NCBI RefSeq assembly: GCF_032452875.1
Contig: NC_083885.1
Coordinates: 34,327,925 to 34,391,924, forward strand
Source: Bos javanicus
Taxonomy: Eukaryota > Chordata > Mammalia > Artiodactyla > Bovidae
DNA: 64,000 nt
Reading direction: 5' to 3'
In this document: piece by piece, positions 35,307 to 46,679 of the stretch
Numbering within the stretch: position 1 is the first letter of the stretch
Layout of the letters: each line of letters starts with the position of its first letter
Notes under the pieces: model-generated
Databases searched by the model: none
Told to the model about the DNA's origin: nothing
What the model saw: the letters and a program-made list of their open reading frames with translations, nothing else
Made by a program: the position numbers and the translations under genes

Positions 35307-36084
35307 GCTTTGTTCTTTCTCCTCAGGACTGTTTTGGCAATTTAGGGTCTTTTGTGGTCCCATATAAATATTAGGTTTATTTGTTCTAGTTCTACAAAAA
35401 ATATCATGGCTATTTTGGTATGGAATACACTAAATCTATAGATTGCTCTGGATACTACGGCATTTTAATGGTATTATTTCTTCCAATCTAGGAGCATGGG
35501 ACATCTTTCAGTTTCTTTGAATCATCTCCAATTTTGAGGAATTGAATTTTTAATTTAATTTTCATTACTTTAAGCAGCTACGTGTGGCTAGTGACTACCA
35601 TATTGGACAGCACTGTTCTAGTATGTGAACATATTGACGCATTTCTGTTGGAGGATTCGTTCTGCCCAGGAGTGGAATTTCTGGGTTATAGGACATCCAT
35701 ATGTTTGGCTTTAATAGATAGGGCTAAACAGTTTTCCAGAAAGGCAGTACCAGTCCACTCTCCTGTCATCAATATATGAGTTCTAATTGCCCTCCATCCT
35801 CACCAGTGCTTGCTCTGAATTTTTTCACTTCAGCCATTCTGGAAAATAGTAGAAATATCACCTGGTGGTTTTCCTTTGAATTTCTCTAGTTATTAAGTAC
35901 AGTGTACTAGCACCCTGGATATCCTCTTTTGTGAAGTGATTATTTAAGCCTTTGGCCCACTTTTTTTTTAATTGGGTCTTTTTAGTATTAATTTCTAGGC
36001 AGTCTTTATATATTCTGAATACCAGACCCGTGTTGGATATATTATTGCAAAAATCTTCTTCCTCTTTGTGGAGTGCTTTATTTT

Positions 36085-36272
36085 TTTAAGATTTTTTTTA
36101 ACACAGGCCATTTTTTAAGTCTTTATTGAATCTGTTCCTATATTACTTCTGTTTTATGTTTAGTGTTTTTGGCTGAGAAGCATGTGGGATCTTAGCTGCC
36201 CAACCAGGGTCAAACCCGCAACCCCCCAGCATTGGAAGGTAAAGTCCACTGGACCGCCAGGGACGTCCCTGG
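36085..36272 (-). mobile_element. CHR-1 type tRNA-derived SINE
   Basis: Reverse-oriented: a T-rich end at left, then GGGATCTTAGCTGCCCAACC and GACCGCCAGGGACGTCCCTGG. This is the usual wording of the cetartiodactyl CHR-1 family. Confidence 0.65.
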
Positions 36273-39240
36273 AAGATTTTTTGACTCTTATAACCATGTC
36301 TTTGCATTCAAAGATATTCTCAAATTTTTATATAGAGAGTATTTATCAAGTCTTATATATAACTGTTTGCTTTATTCGTATTTAACTTTAAAATTTACAG
36401 AAAATAAAATGATATGGAGCATACAGTTAGGGGATACCCTCTTGGACTTCTTAGGAGCAGAGGATCCTGCTGATGCACTTCAAATAATACATTTTTATAA
36501 ATGTAAAAGCCAAGGTGGGCACCTTTTAAGTTGGATGGCAGTCTTATTAAAGAGTTTTTGTCTATTATTGAAATTTTAGGTGTTAGGCTAAATGAAATTT
36601 AAAGAGACTGCTTGTGAAATAACTTAAACTTTTAAATTTCTTTCTTATTTTTTCCAAGATACAAAAGTACCTCTAAAACTAAAATAATGACTGTGATCCC
36701 AACAGTTTAAGGACAATTTCAGTACACGTGGCTATATACTTGCACAGTAAGTCACCAACACTCTCTAAACAATAAGAACAGTCACACTGGGGCACGGCTC
36801 TCACATTATCCTTGCCAGACAGCACAATGATCAATTACACCTGAGCGATGCTAGCACACTGCCATATCTACTAAGCGTAAAATCCAATTATCTAGGACAA
36901 CATAACTATCAAATTCCCAGCCAGTATGGAATTTCCGAGTCCATATATTCAGAAACCTATGGAGTGTTCTTTAAATTCTTTTAAAATAGGAATTACACTG
37001 AGCATTAAAAACAATAAACTAAACAGCTCAACCACCACAGTGGCTGAAATTCAGTGTCTGATTTAACAAATGTTTACCTATCGTTTCAAAATCAATTTCT
37101 GCTCAATCCTAGCACAGCCAGCACTTCTCCTGCAGTGCCATTTATTTTTAAGTGCTCAAGAATGAAAGGCCCAGCTATACACCATAGTCTTATTACAAGA
37201 GCCATGGGGAGGGCGCGCCCATGGAACACACACAAGAGGAGAAAGACATGCACGGCATCATCCCTTTGTTCAACACTGGCTTTGATTTAGAGAAGAGGAG
37301 AATGCAAAAACATATCATAAAAACTGAATGAAGATCATGTTTAGTAGGTAAGAAACTAAAGTGTTTCCAAGTTTAGTAGGTAATCAAGAGTTATACTTCC
37401 ACTGCAAAAATCTTTACAGGATTGAAAGTACTAAAGCGACACTAATACTGAAACATAGGTAATCAGAGGTGGCAAAGGCACTGGCGACATGAGTCACCAT
37501 CAAAAGACAGCCCGGGTACATATCGCACATTCCCTGTCAGCTGCTGCAAGGACTTGCATTTTCGAACTGAAAAGGAATCCTGTGGGGCTTTTTACTTATC
37601 ACTGACTTGAAGAAAGGCTGTTTTAGGTCCCCTCATTGAACATGAGACCAAGGTTTCCAAATGAGTTTTCCTCTATCATCACAAGAAGCATTATACTCAG
37701 TTACTACTGTTTGACATTGAACTCCTGTAAGTGACAGTGTGGCTACTCTCTTGAGTATTAGAGTGAAAGAGCTAATTATGCAAAAATGGAGGCTCCCATA
37801 AGAATGTGAAGAGGAGCCTTCTATGTCTTGGGATCTATTATCTGGTTCCAGGCACCTGTACAGACAGGTTCCTCCCTGAGAAGCATTCACCAGTGTCCCA
37901 GGGCAGGTTACAAATTATTTAGAAACTCTTTCAAAATCTTCCCCTTGCTCTAGCCATGTCCTTGATCCTGTTCACATCTCAGTCCCCATGCCCCTTGCCC
38001 ACCTTGAAGCCCAAACTCCCACCAAAGATCTTTATTTTAATATAGTACAACTTACCCATTGTTTCAGTCAGTATTAATACCTTTGTATCCTGTTTAAGAA
38101 ATTCAAGATCATAAAGATGTTCTACAGTGTCTTCCTATTGAAGCTTTACCGTTTGCCTTTCATATTTAGCACTATGTCTAGGGAATGTTTTGTTAAGATT
38201 TTAAGGTTTAATTGTCAAATATTGAGCACCTACTGTGTTCCAAGCATCCTGCTAAGCAGTGTGCTTTAATTAGCTCAAAGAAATTGCTGTTCCCATTTTG
38301 CAATTGAAGTGCTAGAAGCTCAGAGGGGTAAACTTCCCAGAGACCACCTGCAAGAGGCAGGGCCAAAATCTGAACCCAGGACTCTCTGACTTGGCAAGGT
38401 CCGAGGACCAGATGCATGTCAGCTTTGGTGGAGGAGCTCTGGGGTTTCCCCCCACACCACCACTGCCCTGAGGAAGATGGCTGAGGAGTGACCCTTCTCC
38501 CAGAGGACACTAGGGCCATTCACCTCAGACACTGAATGCTGGTGAATAAAAGGCATTAGGACTAGGGCTGGGGTGCCCCAGCTCAGGGCTGCAGAGCAAC
38601 CTTGGGGACTGAGGGGATTCAGAACTTCTCCACAAACACTCCATGTTTTTAGAAATCTATGTTCCATGAGCTACACGCTGAGAAACTACTCCAAAGCTCC
38701 ATGGTTCAGTGTGATGCTGTCAGCATTTGAGATCATTCGTATCTAATGTGGCCAAGAAGTACGTATCTTTGCCTGGTCTAGTAGTTTCTCTCATTCTACC
38801 TCTTGAAGTGACATGTTACGTTAATAGATTTCGTGGTCTTAAACCATTCTTGCATTCCTGGAATAGGTCTTTTCTCCTCATACTGTATTATTTTTAATAC
38901 ACTGCTGCCCTGGTGGCTTCCCACATGCCCTTATAAATTCTAGTTGAGGGAACTTCAGTGGAGCAGGGGACAAAGTCCCGTGATATGTTCCAGAATTAGA
39001 ACCCACAAAAGCAAAAGGCCAGAACAAAACTAAGAATGATGATAGTACTTGGGGTGGGGGCTCAGCCATTGTGGCCCAAGAACACATCTCTAGGCTGGCC
39101 CAGCTTGGGGGACAGTTGATGATAATTTGAAGCATTCATGAATTTAACATTTTATGTATCAATTAATTATTCATGAACTTCCTGGAAAGACCAAATTGTA
39201 GTAAATGGTCATTTTCTGAAGCCATGATTTTGAGGCTCAT
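36273..39240. other. BEAN1 intron 2, central part
   Basis: 36580-37620 is an AT-rich, repeat-free block I could not assign. 38215-38400 resembles a MIR, and 38740-38880 an L1 fragment (ACCATTCTTGCATTCCTGGAA wording shortened). No gene seen. Confidence 0.4.
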
Positions 39241-39250
39241 AATGCAAATG

Positions 39251-39370
39251 AGGGAGAGAGAAATGGCAACCCACTCCAGTATTCTTGCCTGGAGAATCCC
39301 ATGGATAGAGGAGCCTGGTGGGCTATAGTCCATGGGGTCGCAAAGAGTCGGACACGACTAAGCACAGCAC
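39251..39370 (+). mobile_element. Bov-A monomer
   Basis: A forward Bov-A unit flanked by AATGCAAATG (39241-39250) and AATGCAGATG (39371-39380). Confidence 0.82.
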
Positions 39371-39380
39371 AATGCAGATG

Positions 39381-41580
39381 GGGATGTGACAGCTAATGCC
39401 CCAGCTGATGGGTGGGCCAAGCCAGCCCCCAGCTGCCATCCAGCTGCTTCCCCACACAGTGCCCCTATTTCCTACACATCAAGCAGGCACAGTGACTGCT
39501 GGTGTTATAAAAGCCTGTGTCCTCCGCGGAAAATAGCCGAAAAGCCAACTCTAGGTGATGGTGGAAGAGTAGAGACAATGAGTTCAAGGCCACTGATGAC
39601 TCTAGCAAGAAAATGAGAGATTGGTGGTGTGGGTTCAAGTTGAAAGTCTCATTCCGCTGTGGTTGGATTTTGTAATGTCAGCCAGTTCACCACTTCCTCT
39701 GCAGAAACAGGGAAAAGTGGTCTGTGAGTTCTCCAGCCAACAAATAAATTGTTCATCAAACTGGAGATAAAACCTTAGTGAATGATGACAGGATGGTAAG
39801 CTATGGAGTTTGGATACATAAAAGTACATGTGAGTTAATTTTGGTGAGTTTATTTAAGTGGCAGAATCTATCTTAATAGTGGAATAAATCATTTTCATCT
39901 TATATTTATAGAGTCATGAACGGCCTGTGGGTGGTCACTTTTATTTTCCCAGTTATATTTTAATGCAGTGGCTAAAGTTCTTAAACATGGCAGTGGAGCA
40001 CTCTCCTATTAACTCTGATGTATAAACAGAGAGAAGCAGGGCTACTCTGCATAACATGAGAGCAGAGAACTCCATGATCTACCAAGACTTTCCCCCTGAG
40101 CACTGGGGTATTTGTGCTTTCTACAGTTTGAGAGGTTCATTTTAGCTGACTCACATACATGTTCCTAGCACCTCGCATGTATCCAGGCAGAGAAGCACTT
40201 AGTGAGGACTGGTGGGTGGATGGATGATTGATATATGGATGGATGCATGGATGATCAAGTGGATCCTGAGTAGATGCCTAGGTACATAAATACATGGGAG
40301 GGTGGATAATCGGTTGGTTGAGTGAATTAATGGAGGGGTGGATGACTTCACATTCTAATCCTCAGTTTCCACTATAACCTGCCCTACTTGTAATGCCTCA
40401 GACAGTGAAGTAAAACCTGTCAGGGCCTTGACATCTTGCAGAGGTACATTTCCATTGTAAGAAGAATCCTGAACACCAAGCAGCCATTTCCCCAGCCTCA
40501 TAATCCCAGTGTTCACGTGGCAGCCCACAGCCTCACCTCAGGAGCACCTCCTTCCCTGAGCTCTTCTGTGACCTCACCCTTCTGTACTCCTGCCCAGGCC
40601 CCTTCCTCCCTCCCTGGCTCTTGTTCTGCTGGTTCATCCTGCAAGACCCAGCCCCTATGTGGATGTTTTTGACCTGCCCCCAGTGCCCTAATCTCTCTCC
40701 ATCACAGTCTCCTGGTGACAAGAGGATAGGTATCGACAGGTGACAAGTGGGCTGGGAAGTTGCCCCAAAAAAGAAGGGGACAGGACTCAGAAGTGCCCAC
40801 GTGTAGTGAGCCTGCCCTGCCGTGTCCCCCTACCCTAGTCCCAGCTGGGAGGCTGGGACCAGCCATTGGTGAGCAAAGAAAAGACTGAGCCTGAATCCTC
40901 TTCCCCAGATTTTATCCAATGACTTCACAGCCTCACCCTGGTGGCTCCAGCAGTGGAGAAGAAGTGCACTGCTGAGGCCAGACTTAGGGAAGCGAACCCG
41001 TGACAAATGCGTTCAGAATTTTCTGTGATGGGGACCATCAGTCAGATCTCTGTCCGCAGCCCCCTTCTTCCTCCAGCCAGCATCTCTGAAGATAAGGGCA
41101 GGACTGGAGAACTAAAGACGGTGGCTCAGCACCTTCGGTGCCTCGGTGCCCTTCCTTTACCAGTGGTCCTAGGTGGCTTCAGGCTGCAAAGAGCAATCTT
41201 CTGATCTCACTGCCTCCCCCATTGCATTCACCGGGCTCCCACCTCCTCCCTACTCCTTTACCCACCCTTCAGGAAGAACGATTCAGGATCCAAGAATAAA
41301 CATCTTTCAGACAAACAGTGAGCAGGTCCAGAGAAGGCAGAGAACATGCCCAAGGTCACACAGAGAGTAAGTGGCAGAACCAGGAATGTAGCCCAGTTCT
41401 CCCAACTCCGCCTCTGCCTTGGGCCACAAGTTCATGCAGTATTAGACACACCCGGGTTCAAATCCCAGCTCTGCCACAAAACCAGGTGGACAAACTTCAA
41501 CCCACCAAGATTCAGTGTCCTGTAAATGGGAGTGGCCATGTTTTCACACAGAGGAGGCAAGCGCCAGACCCGGCCCCAAC
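39381..41580. other. BEAN1 intron 2 segment
   Basis: Contains an interrupted ATGG/GATG simple repeat at 40205-40345, an L2-like end at about 40490-40700 and MIR-like pieces near 41320-41530. No exon seen. Confidence 0.4.
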
Positions 41581-42030
41581 CCCAAGCCGGGGTCACTGAG
41601 GGCCTGACTCACCAGTGGTTCCCAGTCACAGTCTGAAGCAGAAGTCCGAAGGCGCAAGCGCTGGCTTCTGCCTGGCCCGGCGGCGGCCCACGGACCCAGG
41701 CACCATCCCCGCCCCGACAGGAGCCTCAGGACCCCACGCGCAGCGTCGGGAGAGCACCAGGGCTGTGTCTGCGGCGTGCTCACAGGACTTCAGCTTGGCG
41801 CGGCGGAGGAACTCTCTCAGGAACAGCTCACCGTCAAGAGCTTTCAGTTGAGCCTGGCTCCACTCAGAGCCCGGGAGCCGGGGCGTCGGCCTCCTCCACG
41901 CTCCACCCACGCTCCACGCACGCCCCATGCTCCACCTACACGCCACGCACGCCCCACGCTCGCCCACTCACGTTCCACGCTCCACGCATGCCCTTTGGTC
42001 TATGCACCGCTCCACCCTCGCTCCACGCTC
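41580..42030. promoter_or_regulatory. Intronic CpG-rich patch with minisatellite
   Basis: 41580-41890 is GC- and CpG-rich unique sequence (GGCGGCGGCCCACGG, TTGGCGCGGCGG). 41896-42030 is an imperfect tandem array of CTCCACGCACGCCC-like units. A 113-codon open frame on the minus strand crosses it (41626-41967) but has no recognised domain. It could be an intragenic CpG island or an alternative promoter, in either orientation. Confidence 0.4.
41896..42030. repeat. CTCCACGCACGCCC minisatellite
   Basis: Imperfect tandem repeat with unit length about 10-16 bases, rich in CTCCACG and CACGCC. Confidence 0.65.
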
Positions 42031-42080
42031 ACGTGGAGCCTGGCAGCAGCCTTCGTGTGTTTATGATATATCCCTTTCTT

Positions 42081-42193
42081 GGGAAGATTCCTTGGAGAAG
42101 GAAATGGCAACCCACTCCAGTACTCTTTCCTGGAGAATTCCATGGACAGAGGTGGCAAAGAGCCACGACTGAGCGACTAACATACACATACAC
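42081..42193 (+). mobile_element. Bov-A monomer
   Basis: A forward Bov-A unit flanked by a perfect 12-base duplication TATCCCTTTCTT at 42069-42080 and 42194-42205. Confidence 0.85.
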
Positions 42194-42297
42194 TATCCCT
42201 TTCTTCAGCCAGAAGGCGCCCCTAGAACACTTGGACCAGGCCCCTGGAAGTCTCCTCTTTGCCCTTGAATTAAAGGACAGCCTTTTCACCTAATTTA

Positions 42298-42640
42298 GAT
42301 GTGCTTGGTCTTAGTTGCCACACATGAAATCTTCAGTTGTGCTATCTGGGATCTAGTTCCTGACCAGGGATGGATTCTGGGCCCCTGCATTGGGAGCATG
42401 GAGTCTTAACTACTGGACACCAGGGGAAACCCAAGAACGGTCTTTTGATTTTTCTAGATTTTAATAGTGGACCTCTGCCAGCCCCTCAAAACTTAGCAAT
42501 ATATGTGCTCAGTCGTGTCTGACTCTGCAACACCATGAACTGTAGCCTGCCAGGCTTCCCTGTCCATGGGATTTTCCAGGCAAGAATACTGGAGTGGGTT
42601 GCCATTTCCTTCTCCAGGGAATCTTCCTGACCCAGGGATG
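42298..42640 (-). mobile_element. CHR-1 type SINE followed by partial Bov-tA
   Basis: 42298-42432 is a reverse CHR-1 type element (GATCTAGTTCCTGACCAGGG). About 42503-42640 is a reverse Bov-A body with part of the tRNA-proximal sequence. Confidence 0.62.
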
Positions 42641-45600
42641 TTTAGCTGTTTAAAGGCTTAGTTTAGCTAAACATGACATGCAATGTTTAGCTGTTGATAT
42701 ACTTTCACCCTGAATAAGACTTAGGTCATGGTCTACGTTGCTACATATAAGGTGGTCAGGAGGAAGCAAAGCTCAATTTTAGGGAGAGGAAATTTTCACT
42801 TTAGCAAGATCCTGAAAACATGAGTTCTATCTCACAGTGCCTGTTAGCCACAGACTAGCATCTTGCCTAAGAGCACAGGGCTTTGGCTGCCCACTGACTT
42901 GGGTCCCTCTTTGTGGGCTGTGTGACATTGGACAAATCACTTAACCTCTCTGAGGCCCAGTTTCTCTACCTGTTAATTGGAGTTCCCATCATGGGCCATC
43001 ATAAGAATTAAATGAACTAGTACATGAAAAGTACCAAGCATGGTGCAGGACACATAGTAGGTGCTCAGCAGAAGTTAGCTCATCATGCTGGTGTGTGGAG
43101 GAAGGGCCACATCTCAGGGTACAATTTCCTCTTGGTCATCAGCACCTTTGTAGAGGCTACTTGGGAAGAAAATCAGGCTAGAGGCAAAGCTTGCCTCATT
43201 TTCTGTCCTTGTTGCAGCTGGTATGGGGGACATGGAGGCAAAGGGGTGGGAAGGGGTGTTAGCATCATGTCGTTTTTCTGCAGTCATTTTTATCTCGTTG
43301 ATGAAGTGGACCCTGCATTTGGAAATTGGAAGAATTTCCCTCATAATTTAAAGCAGCGCCTACCTCCGCCGGTCACAGTGACTGGAAGATTAATTTCTCA
43401 CCAGCCATACAGGCGGATGCCTGCCCAAACTGGCTTCATATGCAGGTGCGGTGTTGCCATCTCCACGCCTGGCTGGTAATGAGCCCAGCATTGCCAGGAG
43501 GGTGAGGCTCCCCTTAGCAGCTGAAGCAGGTGGCAGCAAGTCATCTTCAAGGTGACCCCATGGGACTGGCACCTTGGCAGAAGGTACTGCATGCCGAGCA
43601 GGGCAGGCACGCACTCACACACATCCTGCCCTAGGTTTTTATTCTGGGAACCCACAACCTTGCCTTGGCCAGCTTTCTAAGTAGCCCATCTGCCTTGGAT
43701 CATGGGGTGGCCAGAGTGTCCCAAGCCATCGCAGCAGCTGGGACATACTGAACCAGTTGAGTGTGGACTCCATACGCTCCTATGCTCCCCAAGGAGGACT
43801 GACTGTCTCTGACAGTCCCAAGTCCTACCATTGGCTTCTAAGGGGAGAGGCCACATGGTAGATGGGAAGACGGTGACATTGGTTGGATGGCCAGTTGGCT
43901 TGTGCTTTATTAGAGAGAATATGGTAACAGAGTGGCCCCTGGTTCAGACCTAGTAAAAGCCAAAGCCTGGTCATTGGCTCAGAAGTGGCAGCACTGTGGA
44001 CTAGATGAGCGGTGGCCACAAGCTTCGCTTCATGACCAGGGTAATCACTGTGTGAAGTGCTATGTTGGAAAGGATGTTTTAAAAAAGGAAAGGATGCTGA
44101 GGCTGGATCCTGGGCCAAACAGAAAGAGAATGGTTATCAATTAGCTGTATACTGGCTATATGATTGCGGTGGGTCATTTAATATTTTTGAGCCTCAGTAT
44201 CCTCACCTCTAAAATGGGGAGAACATAGCTTCAGGGATGAAGTGAGCTCTTTAAACAGAGCCTACACATAGCAGGGGCTCTCAAAACAGTGGTGTGCGTT
44301 TGGCCCCCAAAGAATCCCAGAAATTCACATACCCTGACATTCTCATATCACGGGGTCAAGAAGCACACATGCCCAGCCAAAGCCAAGGGTCTCTCCCTCT
44401 CCCCAGTGAATGCACCTGCAGGAGAGCAGCTTACAATGAACTTCAGCAGGCAAAGGCTTGGCTCTCAGGTAGGATGATATACTGGCCCAGAAAGTAAGGA
44501 TTTCAAGCCAGCCGCTCCTAATGAATGTCAGTAGGTTTCAAGAGCTACCAGCATGGGCAGAACTGCTGGCCGGGCATCTTCACAGCTCAGGCAGCAACCC
44601 CAAGTTCCTGCTTCACCTCCCTGTCCCTGCCATGGGCTGAATGTGGGAGAGGCTTTTGGACATGGTGCTAGAAAGGGATAAGAAGGAACAGGTGGCCACA
44701 GCTGAGCTTCCAGCTTCTGATTTGCCTAAGTCCAGGCCTTCACCTGGGAACAGGGCCCTCCTACAGCATTCTCAGTACAGTATCCTCAGACACCCAAGAC
44801 AGAGACCTCATTCCCGCGAGGGAGTTCAGGGCCTCCCTGCCACTTCTTCATCTGGTCTCAAGGCTGGAGCCACCCATTCAATATATGCCTTGGGCACCTT
44901 TGGTGAACTTGGACCCAGGGCTGAGCTTGAGGACACAGAGGGCACTCAGACACAAGCCCTGGAAACCATGCATAATCATACATGACAGATGCAGAACAGG
45001 GCCTAGGACCTCGGCTCTGGGAGGGCAGACAGAAGGACCCCTTTCAGAACATGGCCCAGGAATGCTTGCCCTGCCCCTGTGGCTCACCGAGTGTCTGCGG
45101 CTCACTCGCTCTGGGGAGGTGGGACCAGCATGCCAGGGATGGGGACACAGAGTGCAGTGAGCTCTGGACTTGGAAGTTTGGGCTTGAGTTCTTGCTTGAC
45201 TTGACCACGGAGTAACAGAATGACCGTTGGCTTGTCACTTACCAGTCCTGAGTATCAGTTCACACATCTGTAAAAGAGGAAATCCACACCCCAGCCCAGC
45301 TGAGTGGGAGGGAATTAAGGAGCAGTCACAGAGACTCACTAATGAGGTGCTGGTTCTCCCTGGGCAGAGGCCCATGCATGCTCTTGGCTGATTCTAAACC
45401 CTCCCTGGTGCTCCAGCCCCCAGGGCTCCATCATCTTATCCATCGGGAGGACAAAGCCATCATGGCTCCCAGAAGCTTCCTTTAGTAGGGCTCTCAGGGA
45501 CCCAGCTGTTGGTCCTAGACAAGGTTCTTTCGTCTTCCCATACTCCTGCCATGTCACACCCCTTCCTAGAAGCCCCTTCGTACCTCTCTGCACCTTTGCC

Positions 45601-46166
45601 CTTGCTCTTCCCCTGCCTGGAATACCTCCAAATTTCACCTTCTCCGAGAAGTCCTCCCTGATCAGATCCAGCCCCCTGACTTGCCTGGGTCAGTTACTGC
45701 CCGCAGGCCCAGGCCCGCCTGATTTCCCTGGTGTCCCCTGGGTAGGATTCACCCCCGAAGCAGGAGACCAGTATGGTTTGTCCTCAAACTCCAATGCATG
45801 AGTATCCTCCATCCATTCCTAAGACCTTGGCAAAGTCACACTGACCTTCCAACCTCGTGCCTTGGTGGAGGAGAGTCCTGGTCTAGCACTGGATCTTGGG
45901 TTCAAGCCTCAGCTCTGCCACTAATTTGCTGTGTGACCTTGAGCAAGTCCGTTGCCCTCTCTGAGCTTCCTTTTTCCCTATCTTTGAGTTGGCTGAGCTC
46001 CCAGGGCAGAGGCTTCAGGGGAGAGGAGAAGAGGTCAATCCTCACTAGTAGAGGCTCCTGTAGATGTGGGGGTGGGGGGCAGGATGTGGGCAAGGCACTC
46101 CTCCCTTCCTCCCTAGCAGAAGCAGTCAGGATAAAGTCCATGGGCCACAGTAGCCTCCATTTACTT
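42641..46166. other. BEAN1 intron 2, right part
   Basis: MIR-like elements at about 42870-43075, 44140-44285, 45170-45280 and 45900-45975, and an L2-like end at 45480-45690. No supported exon. The 151-codon frame at 43024-43479 has no splice or domain support. Confidence 0.45.
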
Positions 46167-46325
46167 AGGAATGAGGGCTTCCCAGGCGGCACTAATCTCC
46201 TGGAGGAGGGCACAGCCACCCACTCCAGTTTCCAGCCTGGAAAATCCCACAGACAGAGGAGCCTGGTGGGCTATGGTCCGTAGGGTCGCAAAGAGTTGGA
46301 CACGACTGGAGTCACTTAACACGCA
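46167..46325 (+). mobile_element. Bov-tA SINE, internally deleted
   Basis: Starts GGGCTTCCCAGGCGG and jumps to CCTGGAGGAGGGCACAGCC, then follows the Bov-A body. The tRNA part lacks about 50 bases. It ends only 90 bases upstream of a BEAN1 coding exon. Confidence 0.72.
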
Positions 46326-46415
46326 CACCGAGGGAGGGATAACTCGCAGGGCAGCAGGGTGGCAGGAGGAAGGTGTGGGGCAGGATCTCTGTTCAGTGTC
46401 TCTCTCTGTCCACAG

Positions 46416-46679
46416 TAGCTCGGTACAACCGCACCAGTTACTTCTATCCCACGTTCTCGGAGAGCTCAGAGCACAGCCACCTGCTCGTGTCCCCCGTGCT
46501 GGTGGCGAGCGCGGTCATAGGCGTGGTCATCATCCTCTCCTGCATTACCATCATCGTGGGCAGCATCCGCAGGGACAGGCAAGCCCGGCTCCAGCGCCAG
46601 CGCCAGCGCCACCGCCGCCACCACCACCGCCGCCACCGCCGCCGCCGCCGGCGCCATCGAGAATACGAGCAGGGCTACG
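46416..46679 (+). CDS. BEAN1: BEAN1 coding exon 2 (membrane span and Arg/His-rich stretch)
   Basis: Encodes residues 9-97. A short extracellular N-terminus contains one N-glycosylation sequon (Asn13 in NRT) and a Tyr/Phe-rich stretch. A hydrophobic span at about residues 33-57 (LVSPVLVASAVIGVVIIL and onward) is followed by RRDR, which by the positive-inside rule puts the C-terminus in the cytoplasm. There is no signal peptide, so the span acts as a signal anchor with N-out topology. Residues 60-90 are almost all Arg, His and Gln and are encoded by a CGCCAC-type tract. The acceptor is TCTGTCCACAG at 46415 and the donor is GTGAGC at 46680. The exon ends in phase 1; its last base joins TG of the next exon to make Val97. 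Match to BEAN1 is close throughout, so the call is firm. Confidence 0.95.

Larger units (their letters stand above)
33286..35550 (-). mobile_element. L1MA-type LINE inserted in MER5A
   Basis: A reverse-oriented 5'-truncated L1: the 3'UTR comes first (AGTACAGCTGATTTACAATAC) and ORF2 remnants run to about 35550. It is dead, with multiple stops. It is interrupted by two Bov-tA fragments (33838-34103) and by a smaller L1 end (35112-35306). Confidence 0.72.
33162..35615 (+). mobile_element. MER5A hAT DNA transposon, split by L1
   Basis: 33162 to about 33285 carries the left end (TGCTGTCCAACAGAGCTTTC) and about 35550 to 35615 the right end (GCTAGTGACTACCATATTGG, then ACAGCACTG). The ends are inverted repeats and are flanked by an exact 8-base duplication TTCTAGTA (33154-33161 and 35616-35623), the hAT hallmark. 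A 2.3-kb L1 interrupts it. There is no transposase gene; MER5A is non-autonomous. Confidence 0.8.
32880..36082 (-). mobile_element. Old L1M LINE, split by MER5A and a younger L1
   Basis: 32880-33153 and 35624-36082 read as two halves of one reverse-oriented old L1M 3' region (GGAATCATACAGGATATTC on the left; CTGCCCAGGAGTGGAATTTC on the right). They are separated by the MER5A insertion, whose target duplication joins them exactly. Confidence 0.6.
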
